Source: Desulfoprunum sp. (GTDB lineage: Bacteria > Desulfobacterota > Desulfobulbia > Desulfobulbales > Desulfocapsaceae). From it: DNA of 6,963 nucleotides. Position numbers and translations under genes: made by a program. The notes under the pieces are model-generated. The model did no database searches and was not told the DNA's origin. It saw only the letters and a list, made by a program, of their open reading frames with translations. Numbering within the stretch: the first letter of the stretch is position 1; each line of letters begins with the position of its first letter. Shown in pieces: positions 1 to 6,598 of this stretch. The stretch spans positions 1 to 6,963 of the forward strand of contig JAUYSF010000034.1 in NCBI GenBank assembly GCA_030696435.1. Reading direction: 5' to 3'.

Positions 1-94
1 CACCATCGAAGACAATAAGATCGAGCATATCAAGGACCAGCTGGGACAACCCTCTGAAGAAAAAAAGAAAAAGCCTCGGAAGCAGCCAGCCTAA
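1..94 (+). CDS. 3' end of a plus-strand gene, lysine-rich tail (partial)
   Basis: An open frame enters from the left edge, first complete codon at base 2, and ends at a TAA at 92-94. It gives 30 residues that begin TIEDNKIEHIKDQLGQ and finish with a basic tail, EEKKKKPRKQPA. The first half is charged and could be helical. The tail is probably disordered and could bind nucleic acid or acidic partners. The frame is closed 22 bases before a strong intrinsic terminator, which supports it as the real 3' end of a gene. Too little is visible to name a family. Confidence 0.6.
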   Translation, partial: TIEDNKIEHIKDQLGQPSEEKKKKPRKQPA

Positions 95-115
95 AAGGAT
101 CTCACTGGCGAACAT

Positions 116-159
116 AAAAGGGGAATACAGATTGCGGCTGCAACCTGTATTCCCCTTTT
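116..159. terminator. Bidirectional rho-independent terminator
   Basis: A perfect 15-bp inverted repeat, AAAAGGGGAATACAG (116-130) with CTGTATTCCCCTTTT (145-159), encloses a 14-base loop that can pair further (TTGC/GCAA). The A-run on the left arm and T-run on the right arm make it able to stop transcription from either side. It lies between the converging plus-strand gene ending at 94 and the minus-strand cluster ending at 227, so it probably serves both. Confidence 0.85.
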
Positions 160-226
160 GTCTTTCTGAACTCTACAATCCAGTGTCTTAAAATATCTTA
201 TTTTTTGTAATTATAGGGAATTACGC

Positions 227-1984
227 TTAATCACCTGCTTTCTCCGATTCAAGGTGATTCATCCTCGTCGCTTGCTCCTGCCATCTAGAACCAAAGAAAT
301 CAATAATCCCTTTTGCGGCAATATCATGCGCCAGTGCGCTTGGATGAGGGTCCAGCTTATTTGCCCACAGTTTTTCCAGATGATCATCGAATGATGAATA
401 TGCTCCACGTAGGTCGAGACAAGGAATATTGCGATTCTCGCATATTTTCATGATGCGTTCGTGCATGAAAGCAAACGGATATCCTTGTATCGGGTACGCA
501 GCATGTGGAAACAGAACAATCCCAGATGGTACGCCGATATCCTTTATCCCATCAAGCAACTGCGCCAAACGCTCATTTGATTTGTTTGTGGACAATGAAT
601 TCTCATCAACAAACAAACCTCTGATATGCTGATCAAATCCTTTGATTTTGCCATAGCTCAGATAGAGTTGCCTCCAACCTCTCTGGACAAAATAATAGAG
701 GGCAGAGTTTTTTTGCAATTTACTGTGCCAGTAATGATTGCTCAGCAGTTCGGGTGCTATTACATCCTTAACCTGGCCCATGAAATCCATGTCATTTATG
801 AACCACTGATAGAGGATAAAATCCGGATGCAAGCCCTCGACAAAGGGTAAGGACCGGATATGTTCCGGGAGGTCGTGACCACATGCACCAAGGTTGATCA
901 CCTCAAAACTCTGTCCCGGAAAAGCCGCATCCATTCGCTGTTCAACCAGATCAGTATATCGCAGTGGATAAGGATAAACCCCCTGCCCAAAGGTGATCGA
1001 ATCGCCTATAACAACAATTCTGAATTTTCTACCTTTCTTGAGCTCGAATTCCTTACCGCGATATTTGTACGAATTCCTTTCATTCGCGAACAATTTATAC
1101 GATTTATTATAAAAATAATTCTCCCCTGAAGATGTGGACAAGGCATCACGAAAATAGAAGCGGGTGGCATATTCCGCCAGGAGAACAAAGATACAAAGAG
1201 ACAGGCAGACAATTATAGTCGACCAGTAATAGTACGCCAGCGCACTCCAGGCACTGCGATTGACTCGATTCGCATGCTGCAGCGCCAATTTTGAGGCTAA
1301 CGGTACAAGAACGATATTCCCCAAAATGAGAGTGCTCAGGAGAGACCACAATAAAGCTCGCCATACTAGAGCACGCAAAACCGTATACCTCACAAAGTCA
1401 TCACTCAGCCGTAATAGGAGTACTGACGGGATCTGGGGGTCTATTGGTATGTTATGCAAGACATCGTCCTGCTCAACCGCATTTCTCTTTTCATTCAGTG
1501 CTATGAAAAAATTCCCCACAGCATTACCGGGAACCTCAATAACGGCCAGTTGGTTTGAAAAAAAGGTAGTGTAGACCTCGACTCCTGTTATGTCGAATTT
1601 GCCATGCCCCTTATCAAATCTAACGACATAGTCTCGAGGTTTGTCTTTGAAATAGAGCAGGTTCAGGTACAGGCGCTGATCCCCCTTTACAGTCTTAATA
1701 GCGAGCGTTAGCGCCTTTGCATTATCCTCTTTGCCTTGTATCACAGGAACAATTTCCGCTGTATTGGAGCTGTATCCCGATAAATGGATGACGAGACCTT
1801 CCGGTCGTAATGGGGCAAGGGCGAGCAGGATAAAAAGCTGGATAAAATAGAGCGGCACACATTGAAGACGGAGAAATGGCCTTGCCGTACCTTTCAACTT
1901 GTAATATGCCGTATATACAAGCCAAAAAAGAATAAGATCAATAATGACACATTGTACGACAGATACGTTTCCGAGAAAAAACAT
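227..1984 (-). CDS. Membrane-anchored SGNH/GDSL hydrolase, 585 aa
   Basis: The protein has an N-terminal membrane part and a C-terminal SGNH esterase/acyltransferase fold. Hydrophobic segments lie at about residues 8-28 and 41-58, followed by an extra-membrane region of about 130 residues (65-195) rich in predicted strands. Two further hydrophobic segments lie at about 203-232 and 246-275. The SGNH domain starts near residue 320. Block I is GDSIT at 327-331 with the nucleophile Ser329, the block II glycine lies in NLGACGHD (364-371), block III is Asn397 in FINDMD, and block V is DPHPS (Asp545, His547). All catalytic blocks are therefore present. The start is the only ATG near the beginning of the frame and has no good ribosome binding site. 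It follows the carbamoyltransferase by 107 bases, which hold a promoter candidate. By context (inference) it acylates or deacylates the same glycan or lipid product. The exact substrate cannot be told from sequence. Confidence 0.9.
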   Translation of the reverse strand: MFFLGNVSVVQCVIIDLILFWLVYTAYYKLKGTARPFLRLQCVPLYFIQLFILLALAPLRPEGLVIHLSGYSSNTAEIVPVIQGKEDNAKALTLAIKTVKGDQRLYLNLLYFKDKPRDYVVRFDKGHGKFDITGVEVYTTFFSNQLAVIEVPGNAVGNFFIALNEKRNAVEQDDVLHNIPIDPQIPSVLLLRLSDDFVRYTVLRALVWRALLWSLLSTLILGNIVLVPLASKLALQHANRVNRSAWSALAYYYWSTIIVCLSLCIFVLLAEYATRFYFRDALSTSSGENYFYNKSYKLFANERNSYKYRGKEFELKKGRKFRIVVIGDSITFGQGVYPYPLRYTDLVEQRMDAAFPGQSFEVINLGACGHDLPEHIRSLPFVEGLHPDFILYQWFINDMDFMGQVKDVIAPELLSNHYWHSKLQKNSALYYFVQRGWRQLYLSYGKIKGFDQHIRGLFVDENSLSTNKSNERLAQLLDGIKDIGVPSGIVLFPHAAYPIQGYPFAFMHERIMKICENRNIPCLDLRGAYSSFDDHLEKLWANKLDPHPSALAHDIAAKGIIDFFGSRWQEQATRMNHLESEKAGD

Positions 1985-2010
1985 AGCGTATTAATTCAAT
2001 AGCACTGAAA

Positions 2011-2038
2011 TATTTAGGATTTACCATTGCGTTGTCAA
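2011..2038 (-). promoter_or_regulatory. Sigma70-like promoter for the 585-aa SGNH gene
   Basis: Read on the minus strand, a perfect -35 box TTGACA (2038-2033) is followed after 16 bases by TAAATA (2016-2011). A start would fall near 2004, giving a leader of about 20 bases before the ATG at 1984. It sits in the 107-base gap after the carbamoyltransferase, so the SGNH gene may be transcribed on its own as well as by read-through. Confidence 0.5.
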
Positions 2039-2091
2039 GAGAGGCAATCCAACAAGCTAACCCTGCACAACCGTTTCATACCGCAATACAT

Positions 2092-3954
2092 TCAATCCAA
2101 TTGAAACTCTTGCCGCCAGTCATCTTTATCCTGCCACACAGGTTGTTCCTTTTTCGCAAACAGATGATCACCCAGAACCAGATAATCCATTTCAGTTCGC
2201 ATAAAGCATCGGTAGGCATCCTCAGGGGTGCAGACAATCGGTTCGCCGCGGACATTAAAGCTTGTATTGACCAGAAGAGCATAGCCTGTTTTTTCTTTGA
2301 AATGTTGGAGTAGCGTCCAGTATTTCATGTTGGTCGTTTTGCTGACCGTCTGTATTCTGGCTGAATAATCCACATGGGTTACAGCCGGAATATCGGACCG
2401 GAGATGATAAAGACGTGTGTAGAGATCCTGTTGCTCAGAGTTGTCCGGCAAGGCACAGCACCGTGTTTCACGCACCGGCGCTACCAGGAGCATGTACGGA
2501 GAAGGGCAATCCAGATCAAAATATTCTCCGCGATCCTCCTCTAGTACGGAAGGAGCAAACGGTCTGAATCCTTCGCGATATTTGATCTTCAGATTGAGCT
2601 TTTTCTGCATATCCGGGTCACAGGGATTGCCGAGAATACTCCTGTTCCCCAGTGCTCTCGGGCCGTATTCCATCCTTCCCTGGAACCAGCCAATCACATT
2701 CCCTTCCGATAAAAGTCCCGCAACTTCAGGACAAAGCACCTCAAAGTCAACAAACTCATGAAAAGGCGCACAATATCTTTTGGCCATCCGTTGGATATCC
2801 CGAGCGCTGAATTCCGGCCCGAGATAGCTCCCCCGCATCGCGTCGAGGCCCACTGCAGGTGTCTTTCTGGCCGTACCAAGACCAATATGCCAAGCGGCAT
2901 ATGCCGCCCCCAATGCTCCACCGGCATCACCAGCCGCTGGTTGAATCCAGACGTTTTCAAATGTGTTTCGTCGCAGCAGTTTGCCGTTGGCAACGCAGTT
3001 CAGGGCGACGCCACCGGCCATGACAAGGTTTCGGCAACCGGTCACGTTTTTCGCCGTCTCTGCCAGCAAAAAGACAATGTCCTCGGTTACCTCTTGAATT
3101 GCCAGGGCCATATCCATATGCACCTGATCCAAGCCACTTTCCGAGGCTCTACGAGGGATATTGAACAGTTTTTCCCATTTACTGTCATGGCACATCGTCA
3201 AGCCAACAGCATAGTTGAAATAATCCATGTTCAATATAAATGAACCGTCCTCACGAACATCGATCAACTCATCGACAATACACTTTTTAAAGCGCTGGGT
3301 ATTCTGGGAGTCACGGTGGCCGTAGGGAGCGAGTCCCATCAGTTTGTACTCTCCACTGTTGACCTTAAAACCGCAATAATAGGTAAAAGCAGAATAAAGC
3401 AACCCCAGTGAATGGGGGAAATTCAACTCTTTCAGGACCTCTATCTGGTGTCCCTGGCCTTTGCCGATGGTCGTTGTGGCCCACTCCCCCACGCCATCTA
3501 TGGTCAATATCGCAGCTTCCTCAAAAGGCGAGGGGAAAAATGCACTGGCAGCATGGGAAAGATGGTGTTCGGGGAAGACAAAATCAGGACTTCCCTTGCC
3601 GATCCTGGCCATTTCGTCTTTTAGCATTTTTCGCATAAAGACTTTCTCTTTGACCCAGACAGGCATTGCCGAGAGAAAGCTTTTCAGCCCTTTCGGGGCA
3701 AAAGAATGATAGGTCTCCAGCAACCGCTCGAACTTCAGCAATGGCTTATCGTAAAATGCAACAATATCGATGGCATCGACGTCTAAAAACGATTCCTCGA
3801 GGACATATCGGACAGCGTTGTGTGGAAATGAGCTGTCGTGCTTGATTCGGGTAAACCTTTCTTCTTGTGCTGCGGCAATAATCTCTCCATCAACGATGAG
3901 TGCGGCTGCACTGTCATGGTAGTATGAAGATATGCCCAAAATCACGTCGGACAT
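2092..3954 (-). CDS. O-carbamoyltransferase, NodU/CmcH/SxtI family, 620 aa
   Basis: Full length for the family (about 570-620 residues). The N-terminus MSDVILGISSYYHDSAAALI is the typical start of these enzymes. The first domain (about 1-360) has the Kae1/TsaD-like fold and carries the metal-binding motif HHLSHAASA (His130/131 and His134), TIDGVGEW (151-158), the phosphate-loop-like MAGGVALNC (312-320) and GDAGGALGAAY (342-352). The C-terminal carbamoyltransferase domain (about 385-600) shows GRMEYGPRALGNRSIL (426-441) and TSFNVRGEPIVCTPEDA (564-580). Known family chemistry is ATP-dependent activation of carbamoyl phosphate to carbamoyl-adenylate, then transfer to a hydroxyl of a sugar or small molecule. 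The start at 3954 has a GGGA about 7 bases upstream and lies 13 bases after the stop of the DUF5989 gene, so it is translated from the same operon. No essential motif is missing. The acceptor substrate is unknown, but context suggests a glycan or other envelope product. Confidence 0.96.
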   Translation of the reverse strand: MSDVILGISSYYHDSAAALIVDGEIIAAAQEERFTRIKHDSSFPHNAVRYVLEESFLDVDAIDIVAFYDKPLLKFERLLETYHSFAPKGLKSFLSAMPVWVKEKVFMRKMLKDEMARIGKGSPDFVFPEHHLSHAASAFFPSPFEEAAILTIDGVGEWATTTIGKGQGHQIEVLKELNFPHSLGLLYSAFTYYCGFKVNSGEYKLMGLAPYGHRDSQNTQRFKKCIVDELIDVREDGSFILNMDYFNYAVGLTMCHDSKWEKLFNIPRRASESGLDQVHMDMALAIQEVTEDIVFLLAETAKNVTGCRNLVMAGGVALNCVANGKLLRRNTFENVWIQPAAGDAGGALGAAYAAWHIGLGTARKTPAVGLDAMRGSYLGPEFSARDIQRMAKRYCAPFHEFVDFEVLCPEVAGLLSEGNVIGWFQGRMEYGPRALGNRSILGNPCDPDMQKKLNLKIKYREGFRPFAPSVLEEDRGEYFDLDCPSPYMLLVAPVRETRCCALPDNSEQQDLYTRLYHLRSDIPAVTHVDYSARIQTVSKTTNMKYWTLLQHFKEKTGYALLVNTSFNVRGEPIVCTPEDAYRCFMRTEMDYLVLGDHLFAKKEQPVWQDKDDWRQEFQLD

Positions 3955-3967
3955 ATAATTTTCCCGT

Positions 3968-4117
3968 TTAGAAAAGGGTGTAAATAAATGGTGCTATGGC
4001 AGAACCAGCGGTAAATACAATGAGTGAACCCAATATCAAGAGAATTGCAACTGCTGGAACAAGCCAGAACTTTTTGCGTACTTTGAAAAATCCCCAGATG
4101 TCTCTTAAAAATTCCAT
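3968..4117 (-). CDS. DUF5989 / SxtK-family small membrane protein, 49 aa
   Basis: This short frame gives a protein that starts MEFLRDIWGFFKVRKKFWLV and ends GSAIAPFIYTLF. It has an amphipathic aromatic N-terminus, a basic RKKFW anchor at residues 14-18, one membrane helix at about 19-36 (LVPAVAILLILGSLIVFT) and the ending SAIAPFIYTLF, which I recognise as typical of DUF5989/SxtK proteins. It lies 12 bases after the SxtJ gene and 13 bases before the carbamoyltransferase, so it is the middle gene of a tight operon. A G-run (GGGGGG) just upstream may serve as ribosome binding site. A longer frame overlaps it here (63 aa, 4133-3942), but it runs past the carbamoyltransferase start and has no family features. 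Its function is unknown in any organism. Homologues of sxtJ and sxtK accompany O-carbamoyltransferases, so it may help place the enzyme or its substrate at the membrane (inference). Confidence 0.9.
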   Translation of the reverse strand: MEFLRDIWGFFKVRKKFWLVPAVAILLILGSLIVFTAGSAIAPFIYTLF

Positions 4118-4129
4118 CAACGCCCCCCA

Positions 4130-4543
4130 TCAATATGGTTTATGAATATCTTCCGTTGAATATGTATGGTCTCTTTCTGTAAAAACGGATTGCCGATTGG
4201 CCTTCCATTTTTTTAACTGCATGCTATCGCCCCCTGCTAGTCTTCTCATGAGAGCTACAGGATAGACAATAGTGATAAAAATCAAAGACATCACAACCTT
4301 TGTCATGAATGTCCCCAAGACAGCTGAAAAGCCAAGCCATATCTTGGCTACCGGTGCGTAGAAACGTGGCCAGATCATATTCATGAGCAATAGACCTATG
4401 GCCGCAATGAGGTACATATCTCTGTGTGACGCCAGAAAAGCCAGCAACCCTAGCAATACCATAGCCATGCCAGTGTCAGTTGCCTGGTTCGTACTGATTT
4501 TCACCGGTAGATAGCTCATTTTTTTATTCTTTGTATCAACCAT
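4130..4543 (-). CDS. SxtJ-family membrane protein, 137 aa
   Basis: A small membrane protein with a polar N-terminus. Hydrophobic segments lie at about 24-38 (GMAMVLLGLLAFLA), 43-58 (YLIAAIGLLLMNMIWP) and a long one at 67-98. It ends in a cytoplasmic-looking charged tail with WKANRQSVF and an acidic/aromatic end. Size, topology and position match the SxtJ family found beside SxtK/DUF5989 and O-carbamoyltransferases. I chose the ATG at 4543 because GAAGG lies 5 bases upstream of it. A GTG four codons earlier (4555) keeps the frame open and would give 141 residues, but it has no ribosome binding site. The stop is 12 bases before the DUF5989 start, so the two are probably translationally linked. 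The biochemical role is not known. A membrane partner or scaffold for the carbamoyltransferase is an inference from recurrent neighbourhood. Confidence 0.88.
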   Translation of the reverse strand: MVDTKNKKMSYLPVKISTNQATDTGMAMVLLGLLAFLASHRDMYLIAAIGLLLMNMIWPRFYAPVAKIWLGFSAVLGTFMTKVVMSLIFITIVYPVALMRRLAGGDSMQLKKWKANRQSVFTERDHTYSTEDIHKPY

Positions 4544-4702
4544 TTTGGCCTTCACATAAAAGAAATTTGTTAGTCAACAACCGCCTCCCAGAGTATCGGT
4601 TGACAGCTTATTACCACATGCAGTTTTGCCGGGACCAGCGGTACTGCCTCCTTCCCGAAATTGACGGAGATCATATTCGATTCTCGCTTCAAGAGCATCA
4701 CA
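4544..4702. other. Gap between the pseudogene and the SxtJ gene
   Basis: This 159-base gap should hold whatever drives the J-K-carbamoyltransferase operon if it is not read through from the pseudogene. On the minus strand it has a 42-codon frame (ATG 4698 to TAA 4570) with no ribosome binding site, which I do not accept as a gene. A 6-bp hairpin, CAACCG (4578-4583) with CGGTTG (4597-4602), lies just before the operon. I see no convincing -35/-10 pair. It may be the remaining 3' part of the decayed gene. Confidence 0.3.
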
Positions 4703-5632
4703 TTATTCTATTGCCTCTTCAGTCACTGAGAGAGACAACAGGACTACGCACCAAAGGAGCAGGTTCGCGTTGGGCTGCACATCATTTCCAAATCTAAAAT
4801 TCCAATACTCTCTGAGTGGTTGTGCTGTTCTTTGGCAATCGCCCCGCATTCTATTCGACGCAGCCGTACTATCCGACCACTTGTGATAAGCACCGGGGAC
4901 GGCAGCGGAGGCAGAGGTTTGATGCAGCGGATTCACGGCCTGCTGATGGAGAGCAATTCGCCCTGCTCGTATTTTTTTCTGACTTTGAGTTCTGCATGTT
5001 GGTCGTACAGCAACCAAAAGAGGTTGCTTATCACGCTGTAGCGAACGGGAAAGGCGCTGAAGAGTTGCGCGGTGTCCTTCCGTTGTTCCTTGACCAGTTC
5101 AATCTTAGCCAGGTTGACCAGCATCTCCGAATCGTCAATGCTCCCCACCCGCATCCGCCACATCCACGGGAAAAAGAGATTGACCTTCTTGGAAATATTT
5201 TCAGATTCGGGCAGGGCCACCTCATTGAAACCGTCGATGTTGAGAATAAGATCAAAATGAGCGCCCAGAGAGAGAAAATAGCTCAGGGCAAGCAGTTGCT
5301 GCGGCTGCTTGTAGCCACCGACGGCCACGGCATGAACGATGATTTTCTTGTCTTTGAGCGGCGGCAGGGTGCGCAGCTGATCCTCCAGATACCCTTTGCT
5401 TGAGGCGACCGAGCTCCCGTAGGCAAAGGAGCCGCCGGTCACCAGGACGATATAGTTATCCGCTGTCTTGGCAGTAACTGGGGCCGTGGGGTTGTCCGGG
5501 CCCCACCTGCCCACGAACCCGTATCAGAGCAGTCGGAACGGGACTTATTAAGAACAACGCCCACTTGTTGACTTCAATTTCATCGCAAACAAGGAAATAT
5601 CCGAGATAGTTATATTTGTCGGTCATATTCAC
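4703..5632 (-). pseudogene. Decayed SGNH-hydrolase-like gene (GGYKQPQQ type), frameshifted
   Basis: The best-preserved piece is an open frame of 193 codons from a GTG at 5514 to a TGA at 4933-4935. It contains VTGGSFAYG (25-33, nucleophile serine block), AVGGYKQPQQLLALSYF (64-80) and NIDGFNEVALP (92-102), hallmarks of an SGNH-like family normally near 400 residues with an N-terminal membrane anchor. The frame is closed upstream by TGA (5524-5526), only three codons before the GTG. A plausible earlier part (MTDKYNYLGYFLV and VNKW, from ATG 5626 or GTG 5632) lies in another frame. After the TGA at 4933 a third piece (to 4703, with HKWSDST, an Asn/Arg/Met/Cys stretch and VQPNANLLLW) vaguely resembles the W..S..M..C..LQPNQ region of the family. 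The N-terminal anchor and the C-terminal Asp-x-x-His block are missing. It lies just upstream of the SxtJ gene in the same direction. Sequencing error, or a truncated but functional 193-aa product, is possible but less likely. Confidence 0.72.
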
Positions 5633-5656
5633 AAGATACTTTCATGTTGAATTGAT

Positions 5657-5749
5657 TGAGGGGCATTAGTTTTCTTGAATTTCGAGGCAATTTTTTGTAA
5701 ATGTCTCTCATCCACCATTTCAAGCAGTACAATAAGGGATTGCCCCTCA
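5657..5749. promoter_or_regulatory. Divergent intergenic region with a spaced 9-bp inverted repeat and a weak plus-strand promoter
   Basis: A perfect 9-bp inverted repeat, TGAGGGGCA (5657-5665) and TGCCCCTCA (5741-5749), brackets 75 bases upstream of the ribbon-helix-helix gene. Between the arms lies a weak promoter for that gene: TTGAAT (5675-5680), a 17-base spacer, then TAAATG (5698-5703). The arms would straddle the promoter, an arrangement compatible with an autoregulatory operator pair, but the repeat could also be chance. Confidence 0.3.
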
Positions 5750-5788
5750 CACTCGAATTATTCCAGTAATCCATTTTATGAGTTACGC

Positions 5789-6265
5789 ATGAGAAAAAGC
5801 CCGGCAGGTCGCCCCCCTAAGTTTTCAGAACCATCCAGGCCCGTGACAGTCACACTGCCCGAACGAATACTGGCCAAATTGCAGCTCGTTGACAATGACC
5901 GAGGCCTGGCGATAGCGAAGATCGTTGATTCATCCATTTCTAACGGTGATTTGAGCCCATCTTTACTGGAAATTATCAAAGTATGTGATGGGCAGGGTCT
6001 TATTGTCATTGGTTTTTCGCAAGCTCTTTCGCGAATACCAGGCATTCAGCTCGCTGAGATTTCACCATCGAGGTATCTTATTTCAGTACAAACGGGGACT
6101 TCTGTCGATTTCCTTGAGCTTGCCATTCTTGATCTTATTGACCGAATGCCAGCAAGCGAGGTATCAGAAATCCGCTTGCTGCTCAAACTCCGTGAAACAC
6201 TCAAAACAATACGGCTCAAGCAAGGAGTAACGAAGGCTGAAATACTGTTCGTGCCGACAGATTGA
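5789..6265 (+). CDS. Putative ribbon-helix-helix DNA-binding regulator, 158 aa
   Basis: The protein begins MRKSPAGRPPKFSEPSRPVT. A basic GRPPKF arm (residues 7-12) leads into VTVTLP (about 19-24), which fits the beta strand of a ribbon-helix-helix fold. Helix-forming stretches follow (ERILAKLQLVDND and GLAIAKIVDSSI, to about residue 51). The remaining 100 or so residues look like a separate alpha/beta domain (IKVCDGQGLIVIGFSQ, RYLISVQTGTSVDFLELAILDLI) followed by a basic helical stretch (RLLLKLRETLKTIRLKQG) and the ending FVPTD. I chose the ATG at 5789 because the similarity to DNA-binding proteins starts there. The frame stays open upstream to 5675 but with low-complexity, serine-rich sequence. 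No strong ribosome binding site is visible. It is divergent from the SGNH/carbamoyltransferase cluster and could control it, itself or a neighbour. The specific family is not recognised and DNA binding is inferred from pattern only. Confidence 0.75.
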   Translation: MRKSPAGRPPKFSEPSRPVTVTLPERILAKLQLVDNDRGLAIAKIVDSSISNGDLSPSLLEIIKVCDGQGLIVIGFSQALSRIPGIQLAEISPSRYLISVQTGTSVDFLELAILDLIDRMPASEVSEIRLLLKLRETLKTIRLKQGVTKAEILFVPTD

Positions 6266-6598
6266 GAGTGGCCAGCAATCTCTCCACCAAATTCTGTTCA
6301 AAAGATCTATCCTGCCGTCTTTTCGTCGATATCTCACCAAAAACGATAAGTTTAATTATAACGTCGACTTACGCATTGCATTTCAACGTATAAATCATTT
6401 TGATTTTTGTTGAGAAATTCTCATTCTCATCCCCCCAAAGAAGCTGGTAACAGCCTGTTACATTTTTTCATGAAAATCAATCAAAACTTGATTTTCTACT
6501 TAGAAATATTCAACTCGTCAGTTGAACATTGTCCTTCTGGTATGGTGAGTTTCACACATGAGATGTTGCTCCATGATGCATTAGTTGGAGGTGAAGCC
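6266..6598. other. Non-coding stretch rich in palindromes and hairpins
   Basis: No convincing gene lies here. A TATAAAT (6389-6395) has only a poor -35 partner. Five perfect inverted repeats follow within 135 bases: AAATCA-TTT-TGATTT (6392-6406), TGAGAA-A-TTCTCA (6411-6423, with TTCTCA repeated at 6424-6429), GTAACA-GCC-TGTTAC (6447-6461, followed by ATTTTTTC), GAAAATCAA/TTGATTTTC with a 7-base loop (6472-6496) and TTCAACT/AGTTGAA with a 4-base loop (6509-6526). They could be operators, a weak terminator (6447-6468) or parts of a structured RNA. Confidence 0.45.
6411..6430. promoter_or_regulatory. Fur-box-like palindrome
   Basis: TGAGAA-A-TTCTCA followed directly by another TTCTCA resembles the TGAGAAT/ATTCTCATT hexamers of Fur sites in some proteobacteria, and it lies about 16 bases downstream of a TATAAAT box. 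The match to the 19-bp GATAAT-type consensus is only partial (about 10 of 19 in the register I tried), and no gene start is clearly linked to it. Another repressor could own the site. Confidence 0.25.

Noticed and set aside
2092..4543. Saxitoxin or other toxin biosynthesis cluster
   Set aside because: Only the carbamoyltransferase and its J/K partners are present. None of the polyketide-like, amidinotransferase or oxygenase genes of that pathway is in the window, and these three families are widespread without it.
4570..4698. 42-codon minus-strand frame before SxtJ
   Set aside because: It has no ribosome binding site and no similarity I can recognise. It lies in what is probably the decayed 3' part of the SGNH gene.
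4531..4797. 88-codon plus-strand frame starting at TTG
   Set aside because: It overlaps the SxtJ start antisense, has no ribosome binding site and uses a weak start codon.
4816..5403. 195-codon plus-strand frame opposite the SGNH fragment
   Set aside because: It is antisense to the frame that carries clear SGNH family motifs, and its product shows no recognisable domain.
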